This document shows, piece by piece, positions 17,495 to 27,356 of a stretch of 64,000 nt of DNA. The stretch comes from Ochrobactrum vermis (GTDB taxonomy: Bacteria; Pseudomonadota; Alphaproteobacteria; Rhizobiales; Rhizobiaceae): contig NZ_PCOC01000002.1 of assembly GCF_002975205.1 (NCBI RefSeq), forward strand, positions 1,069,001-1,133,000, given 5' to 3'. Each line of letters opens with the position of its first letter. The first letter of the stretch is position 1. The translations under genes and the position numbers were made by a program. The notes below the pieces were generated by a model. The model was not told the origin of the DNA, did no database searches, and was given only the letters and a program-made list of their open reading frames with translations.

Positions 17495-19093
17495 ATGATT
17501 TCAAGACGCGGTTTTCTGGCAGGCGCAGCTGCCATTCCTTTCCTGTCCTATGCCAGCATTTTGCCCGCTATTGGAGCCGCACGTCAGGACATTCTGGTTG
17601 TGGCCCAGCAGCTCGACAATATGACCAGCCTTGATCCGCATGAGAGCTTCGAAGCCGTCGGCAGCGAAATCTGCAACAACATGTATCAGCGGCTGGTGCA
17701 TCCAAGCCTTTCCAATCCAGATCAGGTGGAAGGTGGTGTAGCCATTTCCTGGGAGGCTGATGCCGACGGCAAGGTCTTCACCTTCAAGATCGATCCAAAC
17801 GCAAAGTTTGCGAGCGGAGCACAGATCACTGCCGAAGACGTCGCTTTCTCGCTGCAGCGTGCGATCAAGATGAATAAGGGACCGGCTTTCATTATCGGCC
17901 AGTTCGGTTTCACACCCGAGAATGCTGAAAAGAGCATTGTTGCAACCGATCCTGCGACGTTGACCCTGACGGTCGAGCAGTCAACATCACTGCCATTTCT
18001 GTTGTATTGCCTGTCGGCAAGTGTTGCCAGCATTGTAGAAAAGAAAACCGTTCTGGAGAATGCCTCCGGTGACGATCTCGGTAACGGCTGGCTTCAGAAG
18101 AACAGCGCAGGTTCGGGTGAATGGGTTCTCGTTTCCTGGAAGCCGAGCGAAAGCATTATCCTGAACGTTAATCCACATGGCGCCTATAAGGGCAATGTGA
18201 AGCGCATCCTTCTACGCCATGTTGCGGATCCGTCTTCGCAGCTCCTCATGCTCCAGAAGGGCGATGTCGATATTGCCCGCAACTTGACGTCCGAGCAGTT
18301 GCGTGTTCTGCAGGGTAATAGTGATTTTGAGCTCGTCACGAAGGCAATCGCTGGTATTGGTCTGATGTCCCTCAATCAGAAGATCGAAAAACTCACTAAT
18401 CCAAAGCTCTGGCAGGCAATCAAGTGGGCCATCGACTATCAGGGCATCCAGAAGAACATCGTTCCGCTGACACACAAGGTTCATCAGACCATCATTCCGG
18501 AAGGTTTCCCCGGTGCGGTTAACGAAACTCCGTTCCAGAAGGATCTGGAAAAGGCCAAAAGCTTGATGCAGGAAGCGGGTCTTGCCGATGGCTTTTCCAT
18601 CAAGATGGATCACTATTCCGCTCAGCCTTGGCCGGATATTGCGCAGGCCATTCAGGCAAATCTTGCTGAAATCGGAATCAAGGTCGAACTTCTGGCCGCA
18701 GAGAACCGTCAGGTCCTCACCAAGATGCGCGCTCGTGAGCACGATATTGCGCTGACCGCTTGGGGGTCTGACTATTTCGATCCGAACACCAATGCCGACG
18801 TCTTCTGTAACAATCCGGACAATTCGGACAATGCGGCTACCAAGCCCTTTGCATGGCGCTCGTCCTATCAGAATGAGGAATTCGCGAAAAAGTCGATTGC
18901 GGCCCGCGATGAGCGCGATTCAGCCAAGCGCATCGAGCTTTATGAGAATTTGCAGCGTGAATTCATGAACGACAGTCCGTTTGTTGTGATGCTTCAGACC
19001 GTCACTACAGCGGCCTGCCGCAAGGAGATTACCGGAATGCGTCTCGGCGTCCTGTCCGATTCCCACTCCTATGCAGGGATCGCCAAGGCGTGA
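17495..19093 (+). CDS. Dipeptide/oligopeptide-type ABC binding protein, Tat-exported
   Basis: A 532-aa solute-binding protein of family 5 (DppA/OppA). The N-terminus MISRRGFLAGAAAIPFLSYA carries a twin-arginine motif (RR at 4-5), so it should be exported folded through Tat to the periplasm. The family core is seen in YQRLVHPSL, VAISWEADADGKVFTFKID and ITAEDVAFSLQRAI. The start at 17495 follows AGAGGAGCTC. It heads a five-gene importer operon that ends in a D-aminopeptidase-like gene, so peptides or amides with D-residues are possible ligands (inference). Confidence 0.87.
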   Translation: MISRRGFLAGAAAIPFLSYASILPAIGAARQDILVVAQQLDNMTSLDPHESFEAVGSEICNNMYQRLVHPSLSNPDQVEGGVAISWEADADGKVFTFKIDPNAKFASGAQITAEDVAFSLQRAIKMNKGPAFIIGQFGFTPENAEKSIVATDPATLTLTVEQSTSLPFLLYCLSASVASIVEKKTVLENASGDDLGNGWLQKNSAGSGEWVLVSWKPSESIILNVNPHGAYKGNVKRILLRHVADPSSQLLMLQKGDVDIARNLTSEQLRVLQGNSDFELVTKAIAGIGLMSLNQKIEKLTNPKLWQAIKWAIDYQGIQKNIVPLTHKVHQTIIPEGFPGAVNETPFQKDLEKAKSLMQEAGLADGFSIKMDHYSAQPWPDIAQAIQANLAEIGIKVELLAAENRQVLTKMRAREHDIALTAWGSDYFDPNTNADVFCNNPDNSDNAATKPFAWRSSYQNEEFAKKSIAARDERDSAKRIELYENLQREFMNDSPFVVMLQTVTTAACRKEITGMRLGVLSDSHSYAGIAKA

Positions 19094-20103
19094 TGAAAAG
19101 CCTCAAGAACCTGACCGGTATCCTGAGCAGCGTGTTGATCACGCTGTTCGGGCTTATGGTCATTACCTTCATGATTGGCCGCGTTATGCCGGTCGATCCC
19201 GTTATTGCTGCTGTGGGCGACAACGCGCCTGAGGCGGTTATTCAGCGTGTTCGCGCGGAAATGGGCCTTGATCAGCCGCTTGTGGTTCAGTTTGTGCATT
19301 ATATTGGACAGGTGCTGCACGGCGATCTCGGCAATTCTATTCTGACCCGCAATCCGGTGACACAGGATATTGCGCGTTATTTTCCGGCAACACTGGAGTT
19401 GGCAACGGCTGCGCTCATTGTTGCTGCGCTTATCGGTATTCCGCTGGGTGTGTGGGCGGCTGTCCGGCAGGGTTCCATTGTCGATCAGACGATCCGCGTA
19501 GTTTGTCTTGCCGGTCATTCGGTTCCGGTGTTTATGCTGGCCCTGATTTCGCTTCTGGTCTTCTATGCGACGCTCGATATCGCGCCAGGACCCGGACGCC
19601 AGGACATCATCTATGAAGGCATGATCCCTCATATTACTGGCCTGCTCACTATCGATAGTCTCATCGAGGGCGACTGGGACGCATTCTTGGATGCGGTCTA
19701 TCATATGATTCAGCCGGTCCTGATCCTCGCTTACTTCAGCATGGCGTATATCACACGTATGACCCGCGCCTTCATGCTCGATGCGCTCAAGGGTGAATTC
19801 GTCATTACGGCGCGTGCGAAAGGCTTGTCGCTGACGTCTGTCATCTGGAAGCACGCTTTCCCGACCGTTGCCGTGCAACTTGTGACGGTGCTGGCGCTGA
19901 CATATGCGGGCTTGCTGGAAGGCGCTGTCGTGACAGAAACCGTCTTTAGCTGGCCTGGCCTGGGGCAATATTTGACCGTCTCGCTGATGAATGCCGATAT
20001 GAACCCTGTCGTGGGCGCTACGCTGCTCATTGGCGTTATCTATGTCGGGCTCAATCTGCTGGCCGATATCCTCTATAAAGTTATGGATCCGCGTGTCCGA
20101 TGA
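19093..20103 (+). CDS. Dipeptide-type ABC transporter permease DppB-like
   Basis: A 336-aa permease with an N-terminal helix, a long periplasmic loop containing VIQRVRAEMGLDQPL, and then the core helices with the EAA loop FVITARAKGLSLTSVIWKHAFP. The C-terminus ends DILYKVMDPRVR, standard for the DppB family. The ATG at 19093 overlaps the binding-protein stop (TGATG); a GTG directly before it adds one residue. Confidence 0.88.
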   Translation: MKSLKNLTGILSSVLITLFGLMVITFMIGRVMPVDPVIAAVGDNAPEAVIQRVRAEMGLDQPLVVQFVHYIGQVLHGDLGNSILTRNPVTQDIARYFPATLELATAALIVAALIGIPLGVWAAVRQGSIVDQTIRVVCLAGHSVPVFMLALISLLVFYATLDIAPGPGRQDIIYEGMIPHITGLLTIDSLIEGDWDAFLDAVYHMIQPVLILAYFSMAYITRMTRAFMLDALKGEFVITARAKGLSLTSVIWKHAFPTVAVQLVTVLALTYAGLLEGAVVTETVFSWPGLGQYLTVSLMNADMNPVVGATLLIGVIYVGLNLLADILYKVMDPRVR

Positions 20104-21002
20104 TTTTTGCCAATTTTCATAACTGGGCGCTGGATGACTCGCCCGCTTCCCGCTCTCAGGCCAACTGGGGCAGGCGCTACCGCATCTGGGTCAACCTTCG
20201 AGCTAATCCGCTCGCGATGATTGGGCTCTTCATCATCGTTGCATTCGTTGTCCTGTCGTTGGCCGCGCCATTGCTGGCGCCATATGATCCGAGTGTACAG
20301 GATCTCGGCAACCGTCTGTCTGCTCCAACCGCAGAGCATTGGTTCGGTACTGATGAACTGGGTCGCGATATTCTTTCGCGCATTCTTTACGGTGGTCGCG
20401 TAACCCTTGGAATGGTTATCGCCGTTGTCGTTCTCGTTGCACCAATCGGACTGTTTATTGGTTGTATCGCCGGGTATTTCGGCGGGATTGTTGACACTGC
20501 GCTGATGCGTGTCACGGATGTCTTTCTTGCGTTTCCCCGGTTGATCCTGGCACTTGCCTTCGTGGCTGCGCTGAAACCAGGTGTTGAAAGCGCTGTTCTG
20601 GCGATCGCGCTGACTGCATGGCCTCCCTACGCACGTCTTGCACGTGCGGAAACCATGACCCTGCGCAAGAGCGATTTCATTGCGGCCGCCAAGCTGACTG
20701 GAGCATCGCCTTTCCGCATCATTCTGCGTCATGTCATGCCGCTTTGCGTGCCGAGTGTCATCGTGCGCATCACACTCGATATGAGCTCGATCATCATCAC
20801 TGCTGCAAGTCTCGGATTCCTCGGCATGGGCGCGCAGCCGCCGTCGCCGGAATGGGGCGCGATGATTGCCACTGCCAAGCGCTTTATCTTCGAACAATGG
20901 TGGGTTGCCACTATTCCCGGCATCGCGATCTTCCTCGTCTCCCTTGCGTTCAATTTCCTTGGCGACGGTCTGCGTGACGTGCTCGACCCGAAGCAGAATT
21001 GA
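20100..21002 (+). CDS. Dipeptide-type ABC transporter permease DppC-like
   Basis: A 300-aa permease with the diagnostic HWFGTDELGRDILSRILYGGRVTL segment, the EAA loop FIAAAKLTGASPFRIILRHVMP, and the C-terminal NFLGDGLRDVLDPK. It starts with an ATGA overlap on the previous gene. It is the partner of the DppB-like permease. Confidence 0.9.
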   Translation: MIFANFHNWALDDSPASRSQANWGRRYRIWVNLRANPLAMIGLFIIVAFVVLSLAAPLLAPYDPSVQDLGNRLSAPTAEHWFGTDELGRDILSRILYGGRVTLGMVIAVVVLVAPIGLFIGCIAGYFGGIVDTALMRVTDVFLAFPRLILALAFVAALKPGVESAVLAIALTAWPPYARLARAETMTLRKSDFIAAAKLTGASPFRIILRHVMPLCVPSVIVRITLDMSSIIITAASLGFLGMGAQPPSPEWGAMIATAKRFIFEQWWVATIPGIAIFLVSLAFNFLGDGLRDVLDPKQN

Positions 21003-21010
21003 GAGAACAG

Positions 21011-21841
21011 ATGCTGGTTGATATCAAAAATCTGCAGATCAGCTTTGAAACTCGCACCAGTCGGTTCGATGCTGTGCGCGGGATTTCGCTTCAGCTTGGT
21101 CGCGAAAAACTCGGCATCGTCGGCGAAAGCGGTTCGGGAAAGTCTTTGACTGCGCGTGCCCTCATGAAACTGCTGCCGCCAATCGCTGAAGTGAGGGCCG
21201 ACAAGCTTTCCTTCGATGGTATCGACATTATGTCGGCCACGGAACGTGGCATGCGTCAGATACGTGGCAAGCGTGCAGGCTTCATTCTTCAGGATCCCAA
21301 ATATTCGCTGAATCCGGTCAAGACGATCGGCGTGCAGGTGGCAGAGGCGTGGCGCACCCACAAAGGCGGTAGCAAACGTCGGGCGATGGACGCTGCCGTT
21401 GATCTGCTCGATCAGGTCATGATCCGTAATCCCCGCGACGTTGCGAAGCTATATCCGCACGAAGTTTCGGGCGGTATGGGGCAACGCGTCATGATCGCCA
21501 TGATGCTTGCACCCGATCCGGAACTGCTCATTGCAGATGAACCGACATCGGCATTGGACGCCACTGTGCAGGCGGAAATTCTGCGCCTGATCGACGATTT
21601 GGTTTCCAAGCGTGGAATGGGGCTTCTGCTTATCAGTCACGATCTTCCGCTCGTGTCTCATTTCTGCGACCGCGTTATGGTTATGTATATGGGCCGTGTC
21701 ATGGAGGAGTTGAAAGCTTCCGAACTCGTGCGAGCTGAGCATCCCTATACGAAAGGGCTTCTCAATTGCATTCCGTCGCTCATGCATCCCCGTGATCGAT
21801 TGCCGGTTCTCAATCGTGAAGAAAGCTGGCTAAGTTCATGA
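21011..21841 (+). CDS. Dipeptide-type ABC transporter ATPase DppD-like
   Basis: A 276-aa ATPase: Walker [10 protein letters not shown], signature VSGGMGQRVMIAMML, Walker [16 protein letters not shown], and the C-terminal zinc-free tail AEHPYTKGLLNCIPS found in Opp/Dpp ATPases. ATG 21011 is preferred over TTG 20999. It is one of two ATPases of the importer. Confidence 0.88.
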   Translation: MLVDIKNLQISFETRTSRFDAVRGISLQLGREKLGIVGESGSGKSLTARALMKLLPPIAEVRADKLSFDGIDIMSATERGMRQIRGKRAGFILQDPKYSLNPVKTIGVQVAEAWRTHKGGSKRRAMDAAVDLLDQVMIRNPRDVAKLYPHEVSGGMGQRVMIAMMLAPDPELLIADEPTSALDATVQAEILRLIDDLVSKRGMGLLLISHDLPLVSHFCDRVMVMYMGRVMEELKASELVRAEHPYTKGLLNCIPSLMHPRDRLPVLNREESWLSS

Positions 21842-22578
21842 TAGATATTGATCAACTCCGCATCAGTTTCAGCGAGCGGGAAGTCGTCAAAGGTGTGTCT
21901 TTCAATGTTGAGAAGGGCGGTAGTTTCGGTATTGTTGGCGAAAGCGGCTCCGGCAAATCCACTATTCTGCGCGCCATGGCTGGCCTCAACGAACAATGGA
22001 GCGGCCGTATTGCGTTCGATGGCAAGGACGTTGCCCAAAAGCGCACGCCCGCCTTTTTCCGTCAGGTACAGATGGTTTTTCAGGATCCTTTTGGATCCCT
22101 GCATCCACGCCAGACAATTGATCGCATCCTGAGTGAGCTTCTGCTGGTTCATGGTATCGGGAATATAGACAAGCGTATTGAAAAGGTGCTTGACGAAGTT
22201 GCGCTGCCGAAAGCTGCGCGGTTTCGTTTTCCGCACCAGCTTTCGGGTGGCCAACGCCAGCGCGTAGCGATTGCTCGCGCTCTGATTGCGGAACCGGAAG
22301 TTCTGCTGCTGGATGAGCCGACATCGGCACTCGATGTCTCGGTACAAGCTGAAATTCTCAATCTTCTCGCGGACTTGCGCGCGGAAAAGAATCTCACTTA
22401 TGTGCTCGTGAGCCATAATCTCGCAGTGATCGCACATCTCTGCCCACGGGTGGGCGTTATGCAACATGGCGAGATGGTGGAACAGCTCAGTGCCGAGGAT
22501 TTGCGTACCGGGCGAACGACACATCCGCATACCACAGAATTGCGCGCACTAAGCGTCAATCTGGAAGAACCTGCCTGA
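21838..22578 (+). CDS. Dipeptide-type ABC transporter ATPase DppF-like
   Basis: A 246-aa ATPase with Walker [24 protein letters not shown], signature [15 protein letters not shown] and Walker [15 protein letters not shown]. It is shorter than canonical DppF (about 330 aa) because the C-terminal oligopeptide tail is nearly absent. ATGA overlap with the DppD-like gene. The serine hydrolase follows after 10 bp. Confidence 0.88.
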   Translation: MIDIDQLRISFSEREVVKGVSFNVEKGGSFGIVGESGSGKSTILRAMAGLNEQWSGRIAFDGKDVAQKRTPAFFRQVQMVFQDPFGSLHPRQTIDRILSELLLVHGIGNIDKRIEKVLDEVALPKAARFRFPHQLSGGQRQRVAIARALIAEPEVLLLDEPTSALDVSVQAEILNLLADLRAEKNLTYVLVSHNLAVIAHLCPRVGVMQHGEMVEQLSAEDLRTGRTTHPHTTELRALSVNLEEPA

Positions 22579-22588
22579 CGGAGTTTTC

Positions 22589-24097
22589 ATGTCAACCCAT
22601 GCTGACTGGAACGCGGCATCACTTGCCGCGAAAGTCTTTTCGAGAACCTGGGCCAAAAATGAACCGGGCGGCGTCATTGTCGGATTTGACCCTGACGGTG
22701 TAAAGTTTGCTTATGCGGGCGGGCTCGAAAGCCTGTCTACCGGAGTGCCGTTCACGGCCAATACGGTCGTACGCTATGCGTCAGTCACGAAACATGCATT
22801 CTGTGCGATGGTTCTCAAGCATGGTGACGTTATTGGCTTGGATGACCGGCTGGGCGATCATCTGCCAGAGTTGCAAAATCCGCTTGCGGACATCACGGTC
22901 GGTCGAGCGCTCGACATGACCGGCGGTCTGCCAGATACGCGGGAATGCCTCACGCTTCTTGGCTTGTCCGTTTATACGGAAACAGACGCCGATCAGCTTC
23001 TGGATTATCTAGCCTCCCTCAATCGTCTCAATTTCGACGCGGGTTCAGAGATTTCCTATTCCAATACCGGTTATCGTCTGGTGGAGGCCGCGCTCGAGCG
23101 GAAGGGCTTTCGCTTCAATGATTTTGTGAAATCGGACATTGCGGGATCTCTTGATATCTTCATGGAAGCACCGGACGTTTGGAATGATCCGGTTGCGGGC
23201 CTTGTTCCCGGTTACTGGAAATTCGGTGAAAAATGGCAGCTCAGTTCCGCTGGTCTGCATATTTCGGCGTCAGGCAGCTTGACTGGCAGTGGTATGGCGC
23301 TGACCAAATGGGCGCAAGCACTCGTTAATGGCGAGGGTACGTTCAAAGGCTTGCTCGATGAGCTGTCGGCTGACCGCCGTCTTTCTGATGGGCGAGTAAC
23401 CGGTTACGGGCTGGGGCTGCGGTGGAACGAAGTGGGTGGTAAGCGTTTCGTCGGGCACGGTGGCTCGCATCCCGGTTACAAGAGTTACTTCCTGCTCGAT
23501 CCAGCTGCGAAGACCGGCATGATTGTTGTTTCAAACCGTGAAGACTCCAATACCTATAAGATGGCGCGGGACTGCATGGCTGCTCTCAACGGTTTGTCGT
23601 TGCCAGAAGCCAATTGCACCATCCCAGATGGGCTGTATGTGGCGGAGAGCGGGCCGTTCTGGCTGGAAATGAGCAATGGCATAGCCAACTGGCTCGATTC
23701 GGAGGACACGCTTTACGATATCGGCGATGACCGGTTCTCGTCCCTGTCGCCGTCTTCCCCTGTTGAACTTCGTTGGACAGGCACCGAGCTGGAAGGCGAA
23801 ATTGGATACGTGTCTCGCCGATTGAAGCCAGTGGTACCGAAACCGGTATGCAGGGAACTCGACGGTCATTGGCGGGCAGCGCCTTATGGCGCCAGTTTTG
23901 ATATTAAGGACGGCCATCTCATCATGGGCATCGGACCTACACGTCGTGCCATGCCGTTGGAAGATCTCGGTCAGGGGCGTGCGCTCTTCACGCTGCATGA
24001 TGGCCCATGGGCCAAGCGCGTCTGTTTGCATAAGCTTGACGATAATCGCGTTGAACTGGTGCTAAGCCGCAGCCGAATGATTGAATACGTCCGTTAA
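22589..24097 (+). CDS. D-aminopeptidase-like serine hydrolase (penicillin-recognising family S12)
   Basis: The 502-aa protein has the class C beta-lactamase fold signatures S65-V-T-K68, Y157-S-N159 and H290-G-G, at nearly the positions of the Ochrobactrum D-aminopeptidase DAP (Ser62, Lys65, His287). After the catalytic domain (to about 340) come two small beta-rich domains, as in DAP. DAP releases N-terminal D-amino acids from peptides and amides. No signal peptide is visible, so it should be cytoplasmic. It sits 10 bp after the dipeptide importer with GGAG upstream, in the same transcript. D-selectivity is inferred from family and context and was not shown. Confidence 0.78.
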   Translation: MSTHADWNAASLAAKVFSRTWAKNEPGGVIVGFDPDGVKFAYAGGLESLSTGVPFTANTVVRYASVTKHAFCAMVLKHGDVIGLDDRLGDHLPELQNPLADITVGRALDMTGGLPDTRECLTLLGLSVYTETDADQLLDYLASLNRLNFDAGSEISYSNTGYRLVEAALERKGFRFNDFVKSDIAGSLDIFMEAPDVWNDPVAGLVPGYWKFGEKWQLSSAGLHISASGSLTGSGMALTKWAQALVNGEGTFKGLLDELSADRRLSDGRVTGYGLGLRWNEVGGKRFVGHGGSHPGYKSYFLLDPAAKTGMIVVSNREDSNTYKMARDCMAALNGLSLPEANCTIPDGLYVAESGPFWLEMSNGIANWLDSEDTLYDIGDDRFSSLSPSSPVELRWTGTELEGEIGYVSRRLKPVVPKPVCRELDGHWRAAPYGASFDIKDGHLIMGIGPTRRAMPLEDLGQGRALFTLHDGPWAKRVCLHKLDDNRVELVLSRSRMIEYVR

Positions 24098-24120
24098 TCC
24101 GGGCAATCCTAGGATTATAT

Positions 24121-24151
24121 ACGCGGCGGAAGGGTGACCTTACCGCCGCGT
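24121..24151 (+). terminator. Hairpin after the D-aminopeptidase-like gene
   Basis: A perfect 9-bp GC-rich stem ACGCGGCGG / CCGCCGCGT, extended by an inner AGG/CCT pairing, lies 23 bp after the stop and ends the importer operon. A T-tract is weak. Confidence 0.6.
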
Positions 24152-24201
24152 CTTGCATTGTGATAGCTTTCGGCAATTGATTCCGACTGTGAGGTGACGT
24201 G

Positions 24202-25893
24202 ATGCTGGAACGGATGATCGATCAGGGTGTAGGGCGTGAGCCTGCCGACATCGTCTTGAAGGGCGGACGTTTCTTCGATCTTGTGACTGGCGAGCTTGTC
24301 GAAAGTGACGTCGCGATCTGCGGTGACCGGATTGTGGGAACATTCGGTACTTATCAGGGCAAGCACGAAATCGATATTTCCGGACGGATCGTCGTGCCGG
24401 GATTTATTGACACGCATCTTCACATTGAATCCTCACATGTCACGCCGCACGAATTTGACCGGTGTGTATTGCCGCAAGGCGTTACCACGGTCATTTGCGA
24501 TCCGCACGAAATTGCCAACGTACTGGGTACGGAAGGCATCAAGTTCTTCCTCGATAGCGCCGTGGAGACCATTATGGATATCCGCGTGCAGCTTTCGAGC
24601 TGTGTGCCAGCGACGCATATGGAAACGTCCGGCGCCGAACTTCTGATCAATGACCTGTTGCCTTTTGCCAATCATCCCAAGGTGATCGGTCTTGCCGAGT
24701 TTATGAATTTTCCGGGGGTTCTGGCGAAAGACCCGGAATGCATGGCGAAGCTCAAGGCATTTCAGGGGCGGCATATTGATGGCCATGCGCCGCTTCTGCG
24801 TGGGTTTGATCTGAATGGCTATATTTCCGCAGGCATTCGTACCGAACATGAAGCGACAAGTGCGGAAGAAGCGCTCGAAAAGATGCGCAAGGGTATGCAT
24901 GTGCTGGTGCGTGAAGGGTCTGTTTCCAAGGATCTGAAAGCGCTTATGCCGATTATTACCGAGCGTCATGCACAGTTCTTGGCACTATGCACGGACGACC
25001 GGAATCCGCTGGATATCGCCGATCAGGGGCACCTCGATTATCTCATCCGTACGGCGATTGCAGGCGGCGTGGAGCCGATTGCCATTTACCGGGCCGCAAC
25101 TATTTCTGCAGCACGTGCTTTCGGCCTTTTCGATCGCGGTCTGGTTGCTCCCGGCCAGCGCGCCGATCTCGTTGTTGTGGATAGTCTTGAAGGTTGCCAT
25201 GCCGAAATCGTGTTATCTGCGGGCAGGGTGGTTTCGGAAGATTTATTTGCCACTCGCAAGACTGTTGCGCCTGTTGGGCGCAACAGCGTCAAGGCACCCA
25301 AAGTCAGTGCATCTAGTTTCCGCTCTCATTCCAACAGCGGAAAGACACGCGCAATTGGTATTATTCCGGGCAAGATCATAACAGAAAGCCTCGAATTCGA
25401 CCTTAAAGTTGGGCCGAATGGTGTCGAGCCGGACGTCCAGAAGGATGTGGTCAAGATCGCCGTTGTCGAACGTCACGGCAAAAATGGGAATATTGCGACC
25501 GGCTTTGTGCATGGCTTCGGCTTGAAATCGGGTGCAATCGCTTCGACCGTTAGCCATGACAGTCATAATATCTGCGTGGTGGGCACATCCGACGACGATA
25601 TCGCGGCTGCTGCAAACCGATTGGGCGAAATTGAAGGTGGTTTTGTCGTTGTGCTAGATGGCAAGGTTTTGGCTGAAATGCCTTTGCCCATTGCCGGGCT
25701 GATGAGTGCTGAACCATACGAAACGGTTCGCGACCAGCTTCGTGTTCTGCGGCACGCTGCAGAAGAGCTCGGTTCTGTCTTGGAGGAGCCATTCTTGCAA
25801 TTGGCTTTCATTGCCTTGCCGGTGATTCCGCATCTCAAGATTACCGACCGAGGCCTCGTGGACGTCGATAAGTTTGAGTTTGTCGGAAACTGA
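24202..25893 (+). CDS. ade: Adenine deaminase
   Basis: The 563-aa amidohydrolase converts adenine to hypoxanthine and ammonia. It has the N-terminal metal motif [14 protein letters not shown] (H-x-H near 72-74), [19 protein letters not shown] and [10 protein letters not shown], then the adenine deaminase C-terminal domain ([23 protein letters not shown]). Length and motifs match Ade (COG1001) and not guanine or adenosine deaminases. ATG 24202 follows GAGGTGACGTG. Its stop codon directly abuts that of the convergent livF, with no spacer. It has its own 100-bp upstream region. Confidence 0.92.
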   Translation: MLERMIDQGVGREPADIVLKGGRFFDLVTGELVESDVAICGDRIVGTFGTYQGKHEIDISGRIVVPGFIDTHLHIESSHVTPHEFDRCVLPQGVTTVICDPHEIANVLGTEGIKFFLDSAVETIMDIRVQLSSCVPATHMETSGAELLINDLLPFANHPKVIGLAEFMNFPGVLAKDPECMAKLKAFQGRHIDGHAPLLRGFDLNGYISAGIRTEHEATSAEEALEKMRKGMHVLVREGSVSKDLKALMPIITERHAQFLALCTDDRNPLDIADQGHLDYLIRTAIAGGVEPIAIYRAATISAARAFGLFDRGLVAPGQRADLVVVDSLEGCHAEIVLSAGRVVSEDLFATRKTVAPVGRNSVKAPKVSASSFRSHSNSGKTRAIGIIPGKIITESLEFDLKVGPNGVEPDVQKDVVKIAVVERHGKNGNIATGFVHGFGLKSGAIASTVSHDSHNICVVGTSDDDIAAAANRLGEIEGGFVVVLDGKVLAEMPLPIAGLMSAEPYETVRDQLRVLRHAAEELGSVLEEPFLQLAFIALPVIPHLKITDRGLVDVDKFEFVGN

Positions 25894-26610
25894 TTAGTGC
25901 AGGCCGCCGACACCTAGCAGTTCTTCTACAGTCTGCTGATTTTCGGCGAGTTTCGCCGATGTACCCGACCACGCGATACGCCCACGTTCCAGAATGATGA
26001 CATGATCGGCAAAATCGAGTGCGCTCTGGATACGTTGCTCGACAAGCAGGATCGTCATGTCGCCCTTTTGTGCCAGCATCGAGAAAGCGGCCATCAGCTC
26101 CTCACAGATGACAGGTGCGAGTCCTTCCAACGGTTCATCGAGTAGCAATACTGTCGGTTGCCCAAGAATGCTGCGCGCGGTCGAAAGCATCTGCTGTTCG
26201 CCGCCGGAAAGCTGCGAGCCAAGATTGTGGCGCCGCTCCTTCAGGCGCGGAAACATAACATAGGCTTCGTCGAGTGCATCCTTTGGCCGTTTTTTTAGAC
26301 CTACGAAAAGATTCTCTTCCACCGTAAGGGTCGGGAACACATCGCGGGTCTGTGGCACGTAGCCTAGACCGGCAATTGCGCGGGCAGCTGATGGGAGCGC
26401 GGCAATATTCTTGCCATCCAGCAGAATTTCGCCGCCATAACGGCGTGTCTGTCCGGCAATGGTGGCAAAAAGGCTGGTCTTGCCGACACCATTGCGGCCC
26501 AGAATGGCAAGTCGCGATCCCGGTTCCGCTTTGAACGATACATCCTCAATGACGCGGGTAGGACCATAACCGGAGGAAAGGTTGCGGATTTCAAGCGAGA
26601 CGGCACTCAT
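25894..26610 (-). CDS. livF: Branched-chain amino acid-type (HAAT) ABC ATPase LivF-like
   Basis: A 238-aa ATPase with Walker A GRNGVGKTS, signature LSGGEQQMLSTARSI and Walker B VLLLDEPLEGLAP, the LivF hallmark EGLAP. It is the last gene of the five-gene leftward unit; its ATG overlaps livG by four bases. Together with LivG it drives the importer. The importer may serve protocatechuate or another aromatic acid and not leucine, because it follows pcaB (see findings). Confidence 0.85.
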   Translation of the reverse strand: MSAVSLEIRNLSSGYGPTRVIEDVSFKAEPGSRLAILGRNGVGKTSLFATIAGQTRRYGGEILLDGKNIAALPSAARAIAGLGYVPQTRDVFPTLTVEENLFVGLKKRPKDALDEAYVMFPRLKERRHNLGSQLSGGEQQMLSTARSILGQPTVLLLDEPLEGLAPVICEELMAAFSMLAQKGDMTILLVEQRIQSALDFADHVIILERGRIAWSGTSAKLAENQQTVEELLGVGGLH

Positions 26611-27356
26611 TGCGCATAGCTCCCGAGATAGGCTTCGCGGACGTGTGTGTCCTGCACGACGTCCTGCGGTAACCCGTCAAAAATCACTGTTCCGGCAGCC
26701 AACACCACAACGCGCTTCGCAAAGCGAAAAACGAGGTCCATATCATGCTCGATCATGAGTACTGCCAGATCTGCAGGTAATCGGTCGAGCGCTTCCTCGA
26801 TGCGCCCCGTATCACTCTGCGGAACACCGGCGGCAGGTTCATCAAGCAGCAGAACTTTGGGTCGAAGCGCTAATGCAAGGGCAATTTCAAGAAGTCTCTG
26901 CTGGCCATAAGCGATTTCACTCACCCGCAACTGCCCAAGATGTAGAAGGCCGAGCCCATCGAGAATGCCGCGAACTTCATCCATAACTTCCGGCATTTTG
27001 CGATAGTTGCCGAGAATGTGACCCGTCTTACCTTCGCGCTGCAGGACAGCAAGAGCGACATGTTCTTCAGGGGTCATGTCGAAGAAGAGTCGAGTAACCT
27101 GGAAAGAGCGCACCAGTCCGCGTCTGACGCGCTGCATGGCGCTGAGTCCGGAGACATTCTCGCCACCCAATGCCACTGTTCCGGAAGTTGCCGCGAGGTT
27201 GCCTGTGACGAGATTGACGAAGGTGGTCTTGCCCGCACCATTGGGACCAATGAGGGCGACGCGGTCGCCTTTCGTCATACTAAGCGAGACGTCGTTCGTG
27301 ACCGCCAAGCCGCCGAAATTCTTGCGCAGTTTCGTTACTTCAAAAACCGTACTCAT
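26607..27356 (-). CDS. livG: HAAT-family ABC ATPase LivG-like
   Basis: A 249-aa ATPase starting MSTVFEVTKLRKNFGGLAV, with Walker A GPNGAGKTT, signature VSEIAYGQQRLLEIALAL and Walker B VLLLDEPAAGV. A longer in-frame opening to 27752 exists but translates into non-family sequence inside livM, so 27356 with the ATGA overlap is the start. Confidence 0.87.
   Translation of the reverse strand: MSTVFEVTKLRKNFGGLAVTNDVSLSMTKGDRVALIGPNGAGKTTFVNLVTGNLAATSGTVALGGENVSGLSAMQRVRRGLVRSFQVTRLFFDMTPEEHVALAVLQREGKTGHILGNYRKMPEVMDEVRGILDGLGLLHLGQLRVSEIAYGQQRLLEIALALALRPKVLLLDEPAAGVPQSDTGRIEEALDRLPADLAVLMIEHDMDLVFRFAKRVVVLAAGTVIFDGLPQDVVQDTHVREAYLGSYAQ

Noticed and set aside
17266..17535. 89-codon minus-strand opening in the dipeptidase/importer intergenic region
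   Set aside because: It overlaps the start and ribosome site of the Tat-exported binding protein and has no recognisable domain.
19069..20897. Long minus-strand openings opposite the DppB/DppC-like genes
   Set aside because: Low-complexity His/Arg/Asn-rich translations without motifs, opposite well-supported permeases.
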